Shown: positions 1 through 7,820 of the stretch, piece after piece
Layout: every line of letters begins with the position of its first letter
Position numbering within the stretch: position 1 is the stretch's first letter
Assembly (NCBI GenBank): GCA_017622815.1
Contig: JAGAQH010000025.1
Coordinates: forward strand, 1-64,000
Source: Bacteroidaceae bacterium
GTDB lineage: Bacteria; Bacteroidota; Bacteroidia; Bacteroidales; Bacteroidaceae
Reading direction: 5' to 3'
Length of the DNA: 64,000 bases
The notes under the pieces: model-generated
The model's input: only the letters and a program-made list of their open reading frames with translations
Databases searched by the model: none
Told to the model about the DNA's origin: nothing
Position numbers and translations under genes: made by a program

Positions 1-139
1 TACCTCAAGTCGCTTTATGGGGTAAGGGGATTTTGTGTCTGCGACATTTCTGTTGTGCAAGAAATATGTACAATAAAATGAATTTTGTCGCTTTGCAAGC
101 AAAATCCCACTAAACCCTATAGGTTGCGGATTTGAGGTA
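1..139. repeat. imperfect inverted repeat at window edge
   Basis: The first bases (TACCTCAA, then TATGGGGT and GGGATTTTG, then GCGACA) recur in the same order on the opposite strand reading back from position 139. This makes an imperfect inverted repeat with arms of roughly 50-60 bases and gaps. It lies downstream of the M60 protease gene. The gene on the far side is outside the window, so I cannot tell whether this is a terminator, an element end or chance. Confidence 0.35.
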
Positions 140-170
140 TATATGGTAGGCAGTTTGCTCTTAATGTTTA

Positions 171-200
171 GGGAGCAGCGCAATAAAATGCGCTACTCCC
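171..200 (-). terminator. hairpin downstream of M60 protease gene
   Basis: An 11-base stem with one mismatch (GGGAGCAGCGC against GCGCTACTCCC) surrounds an AT-rich loop. It lies just beyond the stop codon of the M60 gene, so a terminator is likely. There is no good T-run on the minus strand, so termination may be weak. Confidence 0.4.
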
Positions 201-233
201 ATAATTGTTGTTGCAGATTCCTGTCTGTAGATA

Positions 234-3200
234 TTATTTCACAAGTATTCTCTTGCCGTCAGAAGTGATATATACATGACCGCTCTGCAGTTTCTTGGCA
301 CGTGTGCCGTTCAGTTCGTAGTACACGCCGTTTTCATCCGATTGTGTACCATCTATTTCCTGTATTCCGGTCAAGATATCGCGTGTCTGCAAATAAACCT
401 GTGTGGCCTCGTTGATATCAGTGTTCAGCAAATATGCACGGTTTGCAGGAACAGTTGTTGCTGTAAGGTTTACTTTCATAGTTCCCGTGGTGCCAGCTTC
501 GCTTGAAGCGGAAATGGTTGACATTACAGTTGCCTTGGTCAGTCCGGTTTGTTTCAGCGTGGTACCCTTCAGCAGGTTGGGAGTGGTTAGAGGTGTATTG
601 TCTTCTGCTATCAGGCTGGCGGTGTATTTGCCAGGTGCAGCCTTGAGTATTACAGGCATACGTGCCGGTACGACATTGCCGTCAACCTTGTCCATTACGG
701 CATAGGTGAACTCCTCGCCTTCATACGTTGCTTTTGTCGTTTCTCCTACCACATAGGCTTCCAGACCTTCTGGCAGTTCGATGGCAAAGGGGCAGCATCC
801 CAGATAATATCCAGAACTTGGAATGGTAAAGTCTATTGTTTTTATCTCCTCTACTGTCCATATGTTGTTGGCGTCGCTGCTGCCGCCGCTCCATAGACCG
901 GTTCCTGTTGCATCGTAGGAGTTGATGTACTGTCCCGTACCGCTCATGTTGAAGATATAGGTGTTGTTATTTTCGTTCACACATGATATTTCCCATGACG
1001 GTGCCGATGCCTTGTCGCATAGCGATGTGGTCTTGGTGTTGTTGGTGCCGGTGAAGTATGAGTCGCTCTGGGGGTTGTACAGGTATGTCTTGCCGTCTCT
1101 TTTTTCGAGATACCATATCAGGTTGATTGAGGCGGAGCTTGTACGTTCCAAACTCCAGGTTATTACACCACTCTGGTTTATGGATGTGCTTGCGCCGCAA
1201 CTCAGGGCATTACCCTTGCCGACACTGCTGATGGTGTAGAATTTGTTTGTAGCCAGCCCCTTCTTCAAGTTAGTCTTCTGGTAGATCTTCTCGCGTGTGC
1301 CGTCATAGCCTACGGCCATGATGTAATCGGCTGCATCACTTTCCTCTGAAGAAGCAGGGTAGAGCACATAAGTGTATGAGTGCGCATCGTCGGCTCCCAG
1401 ACCATACATGGTAATTCTGATGAGCGAGTCCTTGCTGTTGTATGTCTCGAATGCCACTGCATTCTTTACCTGGCTGTGCATAACCTTCACCATGCCATTG
1501 CTGTATGTGCACCCTGCACCCAAGGTGGCTGGAACTTGCAACTTCTGGTTATCGCGGTAGATGTGCATGTTGTGCGCATTGATGTAGTTTATTTCTTCTG
1601 TAAAGGCAGGGTAGCGCTTGGACGCAACATGCGTCTTCAGGGTATTTATCATAGCCTCGTTTATCTTGTTCCAGCCTGCACCATAGTCCTCGATGTATGC
1701 ATTGATGGGCTTCAGCATACCGGCCTTTTCAAAGAAGGGCAACAGATCCAGTTTGGCGCTGTCGCATGCCAGCTTCATCCAGTTGACCTGCTGTTTGCCG
1801 TTGGTGTTGTATATGGAACCATAGTTTTCTGTCGTACGTATACCCTCTATAACCATAGGAATGATATCCGGACACTTGCCGGCCAGGGTGCCCCAAAGGT
1901 TCAGCTGCCAGAAGGGTACCAACTTTACGAAGTGGTCGTAGTTGCGAGAAGTGGTGGTTATCTGACCTGTAGGATTGCCGTCGTAGTCATATCCGGCTAC
2001 GGTTTTGGTTTCGGGAGTATCTCCATGATAGTCGGGACCGTCCTGCAACTGCCATTGTACGCCCTTGCGCAAAGCCTCCTCAAAGTAGGTCTGCATACGT
2101 CCGCCACGCATATTGGAGTACTCGTCAATACCGCTGTTCTCGTCTTCCAGACGGAGTTTGCTGGGAGTTCCTGTAAAATGAATCTGAGCCCAAGAAGCGT
2201 AGATGTTGTTTGTTGTTTCTCCGCAACCGCTCCAATGGAATCCGGGCTCAATCTGGTTGTTGTGTCCCCATTCGTGGCCGACGCCCCAGAAATCGAATTT
2301 CTTGGAGTCTGGAGTCATGATGGCACCGAGGCTGCCCACGTTGCAGTATGCACCCACGCCAGTAGCGGCCATAAAGCCGTATGTACTTGCAAAGTAGAGC
2401 TGACGGTTCTTTGCCTCGCGTCCATACTTCTTCAGACCTAGTATGTTGCGCTCGGCCCACTGGACCTGCTGGTACAGAGTCATCAGTGAGTCCACGTTGG
2501 TGGGGCAATGCTGCTTCCATGCACATACGGGATAGGCCAGCTGTGCGTGTTCGCTGCGTACAATGATTATTGAAGAGTCGCTCTTCAGTGGCTTCAGCAT
2601 CGCCACCCAGTCGGCATTGGTCATTGTCTCCTGATCCCAGTATCCGCGTACCGGAGCATTGATGAAATGCACGTTCACGTTTGGCGCATTTTCAAAATTG
2701 TCAGTATAGTAGTCAACGAATACGTTTCCCTCGGATGTGGCGGTTATCTGGTTCAGACCATTGCGCAGTGAGAAGGAGCAACCTTTCTCGTCCTTCACCC
2801 AATTGCGTATTTTCACACCCACCTTGTCATCCTTTATGCCGCTGACGGCCACCCAGCAGCTTTCGCCTTGTTTCAGGTAGATGCCGGTGGGGTTCTCCCA
2901 TTGGTTGTATGGGGCTTTTGTCTTGAGTTCAGACTGCAGCGACCAAACTGTGCGATATGCTTCGTATTCTCCAACACGGAACTTGCTATATCCCTCTTTG
3001 TCTGCCAGCAGGTTGTCCACCAGTGCCTTAACGTCGGCATCCTCTATTCCTTCGCTGGATGTTACCTCTGGTTTCAGTACGGTGAACAGCTCGTCCTGGA
3101 AGTAGGGCTTGAAAGCCTCCTGCTTGGTGTTGTCGATAGTGTAGGCCTCTATTTCTGCGGCAGAGGCGAAGTTTCCTGAACCGCTTTTTATTTTGAAGCG

Positions 3201-3608
3201 TACTCTGGCAATGGACAAATCGCCTTCGGGCATATTAAAGTCATAGGAGGAACCGCTCCCATTGAGGATGTATGTGCCCAGCGGGGTCCATTTGTTAAGG
3301 ATGGTGCTTTCCGAATACTCCACATCGACCTCATTCCAGTTACCGTTGGTGCCACTCTGACGTGGTACATATCGTATGATGTCAACATGTGTCTTTTCGT
3401 TCAAGGTCAGGGTAATCGTAACCGGGAACGACGTTGAACTATAAGACGAATGCCATATTGTCCCGTAATTGCCGTCAATGGCTTTGTTGGCATCTTCTCC
3501 GCTTTGATAGCTGGTTGCCGTAGCAGACTTGAAGGCAACCTTTTGCAACTGTGCGCTGGCCGTAACAGAAAGGCTCAGGCACATCAGAAAAAATAGAAAT
3601 TTTCTCAT
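234..3608 (-). CDS. exported M60-family (enhancin-like) metalloprotease with F5/8-type C domain
   Basis: Exported zinc metalloprotease, 1,124 residues. It opens with a signal peptide (MRKFLFFLMCLSLSVTASAQ). Next comes an F5/8 type C (discoidin-like) carbohydrate-binding region, about residues 22-150. The central peptidase M60 domain carries the gluzincin motif HEWGH (H445, E446, H449) with the third ligand E464 in GCGETTNN. M60 enzymes of gut Bacteroidetes cleave O-glycosylated mucins, so a host-mucin substrate is likely but inferred. The C-terminus (ELNGTRAKKLQSGHVYITSDGKRI, read as ELNG, then GHVYI, then GKRI) resembles the short C-terminal module of the C10 protease at 23.8 kb. The open frame extends 73 codons further upstream, but that part crosses a strong promoter, so the start at 3608 is preferred. 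The gene appears to be monocistronic. Confidence 0.9.
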   Translation of the reverse strand: MRKFLFFLMCLSLSVTASAQLQKVAFKSATATSYQSGEDANKAIDGNYGTIWHSSYSSTSFPVTITLTLNEKTHVDIIRYVPRQSGTNGNWNEVDVEYSESTILNKWTPLGTYILNGSGSSYDFNMPEGDLSIARVRFKIKSGSGNFASAAEIEAYTIDNTKQEAFKPYFQDELFTVLKPEVTSSEGIEDADVKALVDNLLADKEGYSKFRVGEYEAYRTVWSLQSELKTKAPYNQWENPTGIYLKQGESCWVAVSGIKDDKVGVKIRNWVKDEKGCSFSLRNGLNQITATSEGNVFVDYYTDNFENAPNVNVHFINAPVRGYWDQETMTNADWVAMLKPLKSDSSIIIVRSEHAQLAYPVCAWKQHCPTNVDSLMTLYQQVQWAERNILGLKKYGREAKNRQLYFASTYGFMAATGVGAYCNVGSLGAIMTPDSKKFDFWGVGHEWGHNNQIEPGFHWSGCGETTNNIYASWAQIHFTGTPSKLRLEDENSGIDEYSNMRGGRMQTYFEEALRKGVQWQLQDGPDYHGDTPETKTVAGYDYDGNPTGQITTTSRNYDHFVKLVPFWQLNLWGTLAGKCPDIIPMVIEGIRTTENYGSIYNTNGKQQVNWMKLACDSAKLDLLPFFEKAGMLKPINAYIEDYGAGWNKINEAMINTLKTHVASKRYPAFTEEINYINAHNMHIYRDNQKLQVPATLGAGCTYSNGMVKVMHSQVKNAVAFETYNSKDSLIRITMYGLGADDAHSYTYVLYPASSEESDAADYIMAVGYDGTREKIYQKTNLKKGLATNKFYTISSVGKGNALSCGASTSINQSGVITWSLERTSSASINLIWYLEKRDGKTYLYNPQSDSYFTGTNNTKTTSLCDKASAPSWEISCVNENNNTYIFNMSGTGQYINSYDATGTGLWSGGSSDANNIWTVEEIKTIDFTIPSSGYYLGCCPFAIELPEGLEAYVVGETTKATYEGEEFTYAVMDKVDGNVVPARMPVILKAAPGKYTASLIAEDNTPLTTPNLLKGTTLKQTGLTKATVMSTISASSEAGTTGTMKVNLTATTVPANRAYLLNTDINEATQVYLQTRDILTGIQEIDGTQSDENGVYYELNGTRAKKLQSGHVYITSDGKRILVK

Positions 3609-3652
3609 GACTTTATCCTGTAGTGTTAAGTTTGTCGATATTAAGACGTTCA

Positions 3653-3684
3653 CAAAGATACTATCTTTTTTGCATTGCCCCAAA
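3653..3684 (-). promoter_or_regulatory. Bacteroides-type promoter of the M60 gene
   Basis: On the minus strand TTTG (3684-3681), exactly 20 bases, then TATCTTTG (3660-3653). This matches the Bacteroidetes -33/-7 consensus and lies 45 bases upstream of the chosen ATG. Confidence 0.8.
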
Positions 3685-3931
3685 TGTAATGGCCTTAAAA
3701 TGTAATAAAATATGTTCGCGCGCGACAAAATCTCTTTCCTATGTCTTTTTGCGAGCAGATTATGTAGTACGTTGCCGAAATCCTCTGCTCGGATTTGGGT
3801 GTTCTGTATTGTGTATTTATGTGCCACCTTCAGTCATTTGATTTACAGTTGTTTCAGGAATGTTGTTTCGGGTCGTTCCGGTATGTCCTGATTGCCGTGC
3901 TCTTGTAGTGGTGCTTATGGGAGGATATAAA

Positions 3932-3963
3932 AAAGAATCCTTTTCAAATGAAAAGGATTCTTT
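3932..3963 (-). terminator. terminator after tRNA-Glu
   Basis: Perfect inverted repeat AAAGAATCCTTTTC / GAAAAGGATTCTTT with a 4-base loop, flanked by A and T runs, immediately downstream of the tRNA pair. It could act in both directions. The interval 3685-3931 upstream of the M60 promoter shows no gene. Confidence 0.8.
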
Positions 3964-3975
3964 GATGGTGTTTTG

Positions 3976-4047
3976 TAGCGACTACGGGAATCGAACCCGT
4001 GTTCCATGCGTGAGAGGCATGTGTCCTAACCCCTAGACGAAATCGCC
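3976..4047 (-). tRNA. tRNA-Glu (anticodon CTC)
   Basis: 72-base cloverleaf. The acceptor arm is GGCGATT/AGTCGCT with two G-T pairs, and the discriminator is A. The D arm is GTCT/GGAC, the anticodon stem is CATGC/GCATG with loop CTCTCAC, and the T arm is ACGGG/CCCGT with loop TTCGATT. The anticodon reads CTC (codon GAG) rather than the commoner TTC. It is second in a two-tRNA transcript behind tRNA-Ser, and CCA is not encoded. Confidence 0.93.
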
Positions 4048-4076
4048 ATTTGCAATTGATTGTCTTAAGACCTTTG

Positions 4077-4163
4077 CGGAAGCGGGGGGATTCGAACCCC
4101 CGGTACGGTAACCCGTACGTCAGTTTAGCAAACTGGTGGTTTCAGCCACTCACCCACACTTCC
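4077..4163 (-). tRNA. tRNA-Ser (anticodon GCT)
   Basis: 87-base class II tRNA with acceptor GGAAGTG/CGCTTCC and discriminator G. The anticodon loop TTGCTAA gives GCT (codons AGC/AGU). It has a long variable arm (GTACGG pairing with CCGTAC) and T arm GGGGG/CCCCC with loop TTCGAAT. It is transcribed ahead of tRNA-Glu, 29 bases away. Confidence 0.95.
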
Positions 4164-4238
4164 AAACTTGGATGCTTCCTATGATTTCAGAGGTCTTTTT
4201 TAGGGTCTCTCTTGCCCCCGTTCCTCTCAATTGCGATG

Positions 4239-4270
4239 CAAAGGTATAGCTTTTTTTTGATACACGCAAG
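4239..4270 (-). promoter_or_regulatory. promoter of the tRNA-Ser/tRNA-Glu unit
   Basis: Minus-strand TACCTTTG (4246-4239) preceded at 20 bases by CTTG (4270-4267), which is three of four bases of the -33 TTTG. It lies 76 bases upstream of the tRNA-Ser 5' end. Confidence 0.7.
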
Positions 4271-4290
4271 TAATTGTGGATATTTTTTTG

Positions 4291-4298
4291 TAACTTTG
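4291..4298 (+). promoter_or_regulatory. -7 element upstream of fdtA
   Basis: TAACTTTG matches the Bacteroidetes -7 consensus TAnnTTTG and lies 26 bases before the fdtA ATG. No clear -33 TTTG is seen at the expected distance. It is divergent from the tRNA promoter. Confidence 0.6.
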
Positions 4299-4323
4299 TC
4301 CTAACAAATACATAATTATAGAC

Positions 4324-4761
4324 ATGTGCAAGATTTATCATGCCCCTTTGGACAATGTCGAGGTACGTTTCCGCTCATCGCGAGATAAAAGAGGGTTACT
4401 TACTTTTGCTGAGGAGATGAAGGATTTTCCTTTTCAACTGAAGCGTATTTTTTGGATAACGGATGTCTCCAAGGAGCATAAGCGTGGCGGGCATGCTCAC
4501 AAGAAGTGCAAGCAGATGATATGCTGTGTAAAAGGCTCGTTCCGCCTTATAATTCATAATGGTTTGGTGAGTAGGGAATTCTTGCTCAACAGTCCGGATT
4601 ATGCCATCGTTATTCCTGAAGGGGTATGGTGCTCGTTGGAAGATTTTGCTGATGGCTCGGTCGTATTGGTCGGTGCAAGCGAATATTACAACATGGACGG
4701 ATATATAAGGGACTTTGACGAGTTCATGTCTATTTACGGCGAGAAGGAGGAAGCGGAGTGA
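4324..4761 (+). CDS. fdtA: FdtA/QdtA-type sugar 3,4-ketoisomerase
   Basis: 145-residue single cupin domain of the FdtA/QdtA/WxcM family. Members convert dTDP-4-keto-6-deoxyglucose to the 3-keto sugar, ahead of transamination, to make amino-deoxysugars (Fuc3NAc or Qui3NAc) for surface glycans. The family signature RGGHAHKKCKQ is seen at residues 54-64; the His residues sit in the sugar-binding site. The gene is 30 bases upstream of an aminotransferase fusion that would take the next two steps, which supports the assignment. Which isomer (FdtA or QdtA type) is made cannot be decided from sequence alone. Confidence 0.85.
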   Translation: MCKIYHAPLDNVEVRFRSSRDKRGLLTFAEEMKDFPFQLKRIFWITDVSKEHKRGGHAHKKCKQMICCVKGSFRLIIHNGLVSREFLLNSPDYAIVIPEGVWCSLEDFADGSVVLVGASEYYNMDGYIRDFDEFMSIYGEKEEAE

Positions 4762-4791
4762 GTGCCCGGTCACTTTCATTAATTTCTGGAT

Positions 4792-6939
4792 ATGACAGTA
4801 CTACCATATAGCGTTAACAAGAGGGAGGTTTGGAACCGGTTTGTGGAGGAAAGCAAGCAGGGCACGTTCCTGTTGGACCGAAACTTCATGGACTACCATG
4901 CCGACAGATTCTTCGACTGCTCCCTTTTGGTGTATAATGACGACAACAACGATGCCGAATTGAGTGATGACAGCCTTATAGCATTGTTTCCTGCCAATTG
5001 GGTGGAGAAGGAGAAGACTGTATATTCTCATCAGGGACTTACCTATGGCGGACTGATAACCAAGGCAAGCATTACGCAGAGCGAGGTGCTGAAGATAATG
5101 CAGAAGATACTCATGTACTATGCAGACTATCTTGGTGCAAGCACTTTGATGTATAGGGCTATACCTTATATATATAGTAAGGTGCCCAGCCAGGAGGATC
5201 TCTATGCACTGTTTCGTGCCGGAGCACAACTGGAGGGACGTGCCGTGGCCACGGTGCTGAGCGTGGCCAATCCACTGATTATGCGCACTTTGCGCGTCCG
5301 CAAGGCCAAGAAGGCTTTGGAGTGCGGTTTCTACATAGAGCGCATGAGGGAGGGCGACGAGGCATGCCTGAGGGAATACTGGCAGGTGCTGGAGGATGTG
5401 CTGGCCACATACCACGATGCCAAGCCTGTGCACTCGGCTGATGAGATGGCCTTGCTGATGAGCCGTTTCCCAAAGAATATAAGGCTTTTTGTCGTAAGAG
5501 ACACAAATGCGAGGATTGTTTCCGGCATTGTTGTCTTTGAAACCGAGAATGTCGCACACATCCAATACATTGCTTCCGCTGCAGAAGGTCGCAAGTATGG
5601 TGCTTTGGATCTCCTGCTCCGCCATATCTGCGGAGAGAAGTACAGGGACAAGGAGTTCATAGATTTCGGAATTAGCACGGAGAATGGCGGGCACGTACTG
5701 AACGAAGGTCTGATTTTCCAGAAAGAGGGTTTCGGCGGCAGGGCTGTGTGCTACGATGTGTATAGGTTGGAACTGAAACGCAACCGTCTGCTGAAGATGG
5801 CCGATGTCGCTCCCGAGGGAGGACGCAGGAATGTGCCTTTCCTGGACTTGAAGGCCATAAACGAAAGTTTCGAGCCGGAACTGTCCAACAGCATGTTGCG
5901 TGCCGTGCAGAGCGGTTGGTATCTGTTCGGTGAGGAAAACCGCCTCTTTGAGCAGGAGTGGAGCCGGTATGTCGGAACCGCCAATGCTGTGCTCTGCGCC
6001 AATGGTCTTGATGCCCTGACATTGATACTGCGTGCCTACAGGACTCTTAGAGGATGGCAGGATGGAGATGAGGTGATAGTGCCGGCAAACACATATATCG
6101 CAAGCATACTGGCCATCAGGGAAGCCGGCCTCAAGCCTGTACTTGTGGAACCAAGCATGTGCGACTACAACATTCGAGCCAAGGAGTGCCAGAAGGCCTT
6201 GACAGACAAGACCAGGGCCATTATGGTGGTGCATCTGTATGGAAGAGTGTGCTGCGATATTGGCAACATAACGGCATTGGCCAAAGAGAACAATCTGGTT
6301 GTCGTGGAGGATGCGGCCCAGGCTCATGGTGCAATGTGGCAGGGCAGAAGGGCAGGCCATTTGGGCGATGCGGCAGGTTTCAGTTTCTATCCCGGCAAGA
6401 ATCTTGGTGCATTGGGCGATGCAGGTTGCGTGGTTACAGACGACGGCGAACTTGCCCGCGTGGTACGCTGCATGGCCAATTATGGAAGCAGCAGAAAGTA
6501 TGTGAACGAAATGGAGGGTATCAATAGCCGGACGGATGAGGTTCAGGCCGCAGTTTTACGAGTGAAACTTCCGCGCCTGGACAAGGACAACGAGCACCGT
6601 AGGTTGATAGCGTCCAAATACATGGAAGGGATAAAGAATCCGATGATACAACTGCCTTTGTGGCCTCGCGACGAGCAGGAATGCGTCTGGCACGTGTTCC
6701 CCATACGGTGTGCCGAGCGCGACACTCTGCAGAAATACCTGGCCGAGGCCGGTGTGCACACTCTGATACACTATCCCATAGCACCTCACAAGCAGCAGGC
6801 GCTGAGCCATCTGGAGCACTGGCCTTTGCCATTGACGCAGAGGATACACGAAGAAGAACTCTCGCTGCCCATCTCTCCGTTGATGACGGTGGAGGATGCC
6901 GAGTACGTGATATCTTTGATTAACAAGTTCGTGAAATAA
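4792..6939 (+). CDS. fusion: FemAB/GNAT-like acyltransferase + DegT/FdtB-type sugar aminotransferase
   Basis: 715 residues in two enzymes. Residues 1 to about 335 look like a FemAB/GNAT-fold acyltransferase (paired half-domains, ending GISTENGGHVLNEG and FQKEGFGG). From V348 (VPFLDLKAI) to the end is a complete DegT/DnrJ/EryC1 PLP-dependent aminotransferase. The Schiff-base lysine is K536 in FYPGKNLGALGD, with DAAQAHGA and a C-terminal NEHRR region. Stand-alone FdtB aminates the 3-keto sugar made by FdtA, and a separate FdtC N-acetylates it. The N-terminal domain may therefore replace FdtC, giving ketoisomerase, transaminase and acylation from two genes; that step is inference. No frameshift or internal stop is seen, so the fusion appears genuine. 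upp follows 30 bases later. Confidence 0.85.
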   Translation: MTVLPYSVNKREVWNRFVEESKQGTFLLDRNFMDYHADRFFDCSLLVYNDDNNDAELSDDSLIALFPANWVEKEKTVYSHQGLTYGGLITKASITQSEVLKIMQKILMYYADYLGASTLMYRAIPYIYSKVPSQEDLYALFRAGAQLEGRAVATVLSVANPLIMRTLRVRKAKKALECGFYIERMREGDEACLREYWQVLEDVLATYHDAKPVHSADEMALLMSRFPKNIRLFVVRDTNARIVSGIVVFETENVAHIQYIASAAEGRKYGALDLLLRHICGEKYRDKEFIDFGISTENGGHVLNEGLIFQKEGFGGRAVCYDVYRLELKRNRLLKMADVAPEGGRRNVPFLDLKAINESFEPELSNSMLRAVQSGWYLFGEENRLFEQEWSRYVGTANAVLCANGLDALTLILRAYRTLRGWQDGDEVIVPANTYIASILAIREAGLKPVLVEPSMCDYNIRAKECQKALTDKTRAIMVVHLYGRVCCDIGNITALAKENNLVVVEDAAQAHGAMWQGRRAGHLGDAAGFSFYPGKNLGALGDAGCVVTDDGELARVVRCMANYGSSRKYVNEMEGINSRTDEVQAAVLRVKLPRLDKDNEHRRLIASKYMEGIKNPMIQLPLWPRDEQECVWHVFPIRCAERDTLQKYLAEAGVHTLIHYPIAPHKQQALSHLEHWPLPLTQRIHEEELSLPISPLMTVEDAEYVISLINKFVK

Positions 6940-6969
6940 CACACATATATAATATAAACACTACCCACC

Positions 6970-7620
6970 ATGAAGGTTATAAACTTGTCTAAGACTAACA
7001 GTGTGGTGTCCAATTATCTGGCACAGTTGCGGGACATTACGGTTCAGGGAAACAGAAACCTCTTCAGAAGCAACTTGAAGCGGATAGGTACGATGATGGC
7101 TTATGAAATAAGCAAGACGCTGGACTATTCCCGTAAAACAATACTTACACCCCTGTCGGAGTGTAGTGTCAGCACGTGTGACGACCATATTGTCATAGGC
7201 ACTGTGCTTAGGGCCGGCCTTGCTCTTCACGAGGGATTCATGCATGTGTTTGACAACGCCGATGCCGGCTTTGTGGCGGCCTACAGAGTGGAGGACGGCA
7301 ACGACATCAGCATCCAGTTGGACTATCTGGCATGCCCCTCGCTGGACAAATGCACCTTCATGTTGGTAGATCCAATGCTGGCCACGGGAAAGAGTTTCGA
7401 GACTGCCTACCGTGCATATCTCAGCAACGGCACGCCTGCCAAGTTGCACATTGTGGCCGTTGTGGCATCGGAGCAAGGCGTGGCCTATCTGAAGGAGCGT
7501 TTCCCTTCGGACGATGTTACCCTGTGGTGTGCCGTGATTGACCCCGAACTGAACAGCCTCTCATACATAGTGCCCGGCTTGGGAGATTGTGGTGACCTGT
7601 GCTATGGAGAGAAACTATAG
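6970..7620 (+). CDS. upp: uracil phosphoribosyltransferase
   Basis: 216-residue type I phosphoribosyltransferase that makes UMP from uracil and PRPP in pyrimidine salvage, in the cytoplasm. The PRPP-binding loop is VDPMLATGKS (residues 133-142). The uracil-binding C-terminal part includes YIVPGLGDCGD. Length is normal for the family. It is the last gene of the fdtA run (30-base gap), and a 23-base-period repeat array follows. Confidence 0.93.
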   Translation: MKVINLSKTNSVVSNYLAQLRDITVQGNRNLFRSNLKRIGTMMAYEISKTLDYSRKTILTPLSECSVSTCDDHIVIGTVLRAGLALHEGFMHVFDNADAGFVAAYRVEDGNDISIQLDYLACPSLDKCTFMLVDPMLATGKSFETAYRAYLSNGTPAKLHIVAVVASEQGVAYLKERFPSDDVTLWCAVIDPELNSLSYIVPGLGDCGDLCYGEKL

Positions 7621-7657
7621 AGACAAAGCATTAGTGCCCCCCATACGGCACGATTTT

Positions 7658-7808
7658 GTCATCCAGGGTGACGCGTTTTTGTCATCCAGGGTGACGCGTG
7701 CTTGTCACCCCGGGTGACACGTGCTTGTCACCCCGAGTGACACGTGCTTGTCACCCCGAGTGACACGCGCCTGTTCTCCAGGAGAACATTTTTTGTTGTC
7801 TGGACAAT
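7658..7808. repeat. 23-bp-period palindrome array 1 (convergent interval upp / glucosaminidase)
   Basis: Six 15-base units start at 7658, 7681, 7704, 7727, 7750 and 7773, exactly 23 bases apart, separated by 8-base spacers such as GCGTGCTT and ACGTGCTT. Units 1-2 read GTCATCCAGGGTGAC, unit 3 GTCACCCCGGGTGAC, units 4-5 GTCACCCCGAGTGAC and unit 6 GTTCTCCAGGAGAAC. Each folds on itself, and unit 6 has changed sequence but kept perfect symmetry. A degenerate seventh (GTTGTCTGGACAAT) ends 12 bases before the neighbouring stop codon. The units are probably structured RNA or DNA elements; the function is unknown. Confidence 0.9.
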
Positions 7809-7820
7809 AAAAAATAGGGA

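Noticed and set aside
1380..2441. 353-codon open frame on the plus strand inside the M60 protease gene
   Set aside because: It is antisense to a gene with clear catalytic motifs, and the translation has no recognisable domain.
4801..6360. 519-codon open frame antisense to the acyltransferase-aminotransferase fusion
   Set aside because: The plus-strand frame has PLP and acyltransferase motifs, and the antisense product is a Cys/His-rich shadow.
7658..7808. The 23-bp array considered as a CRISPR array
   Set aside because: The 15-base 'repeats' vary and are palindromic, the 8-base 'spacers' are conserved and too short, and there are no cas genes.
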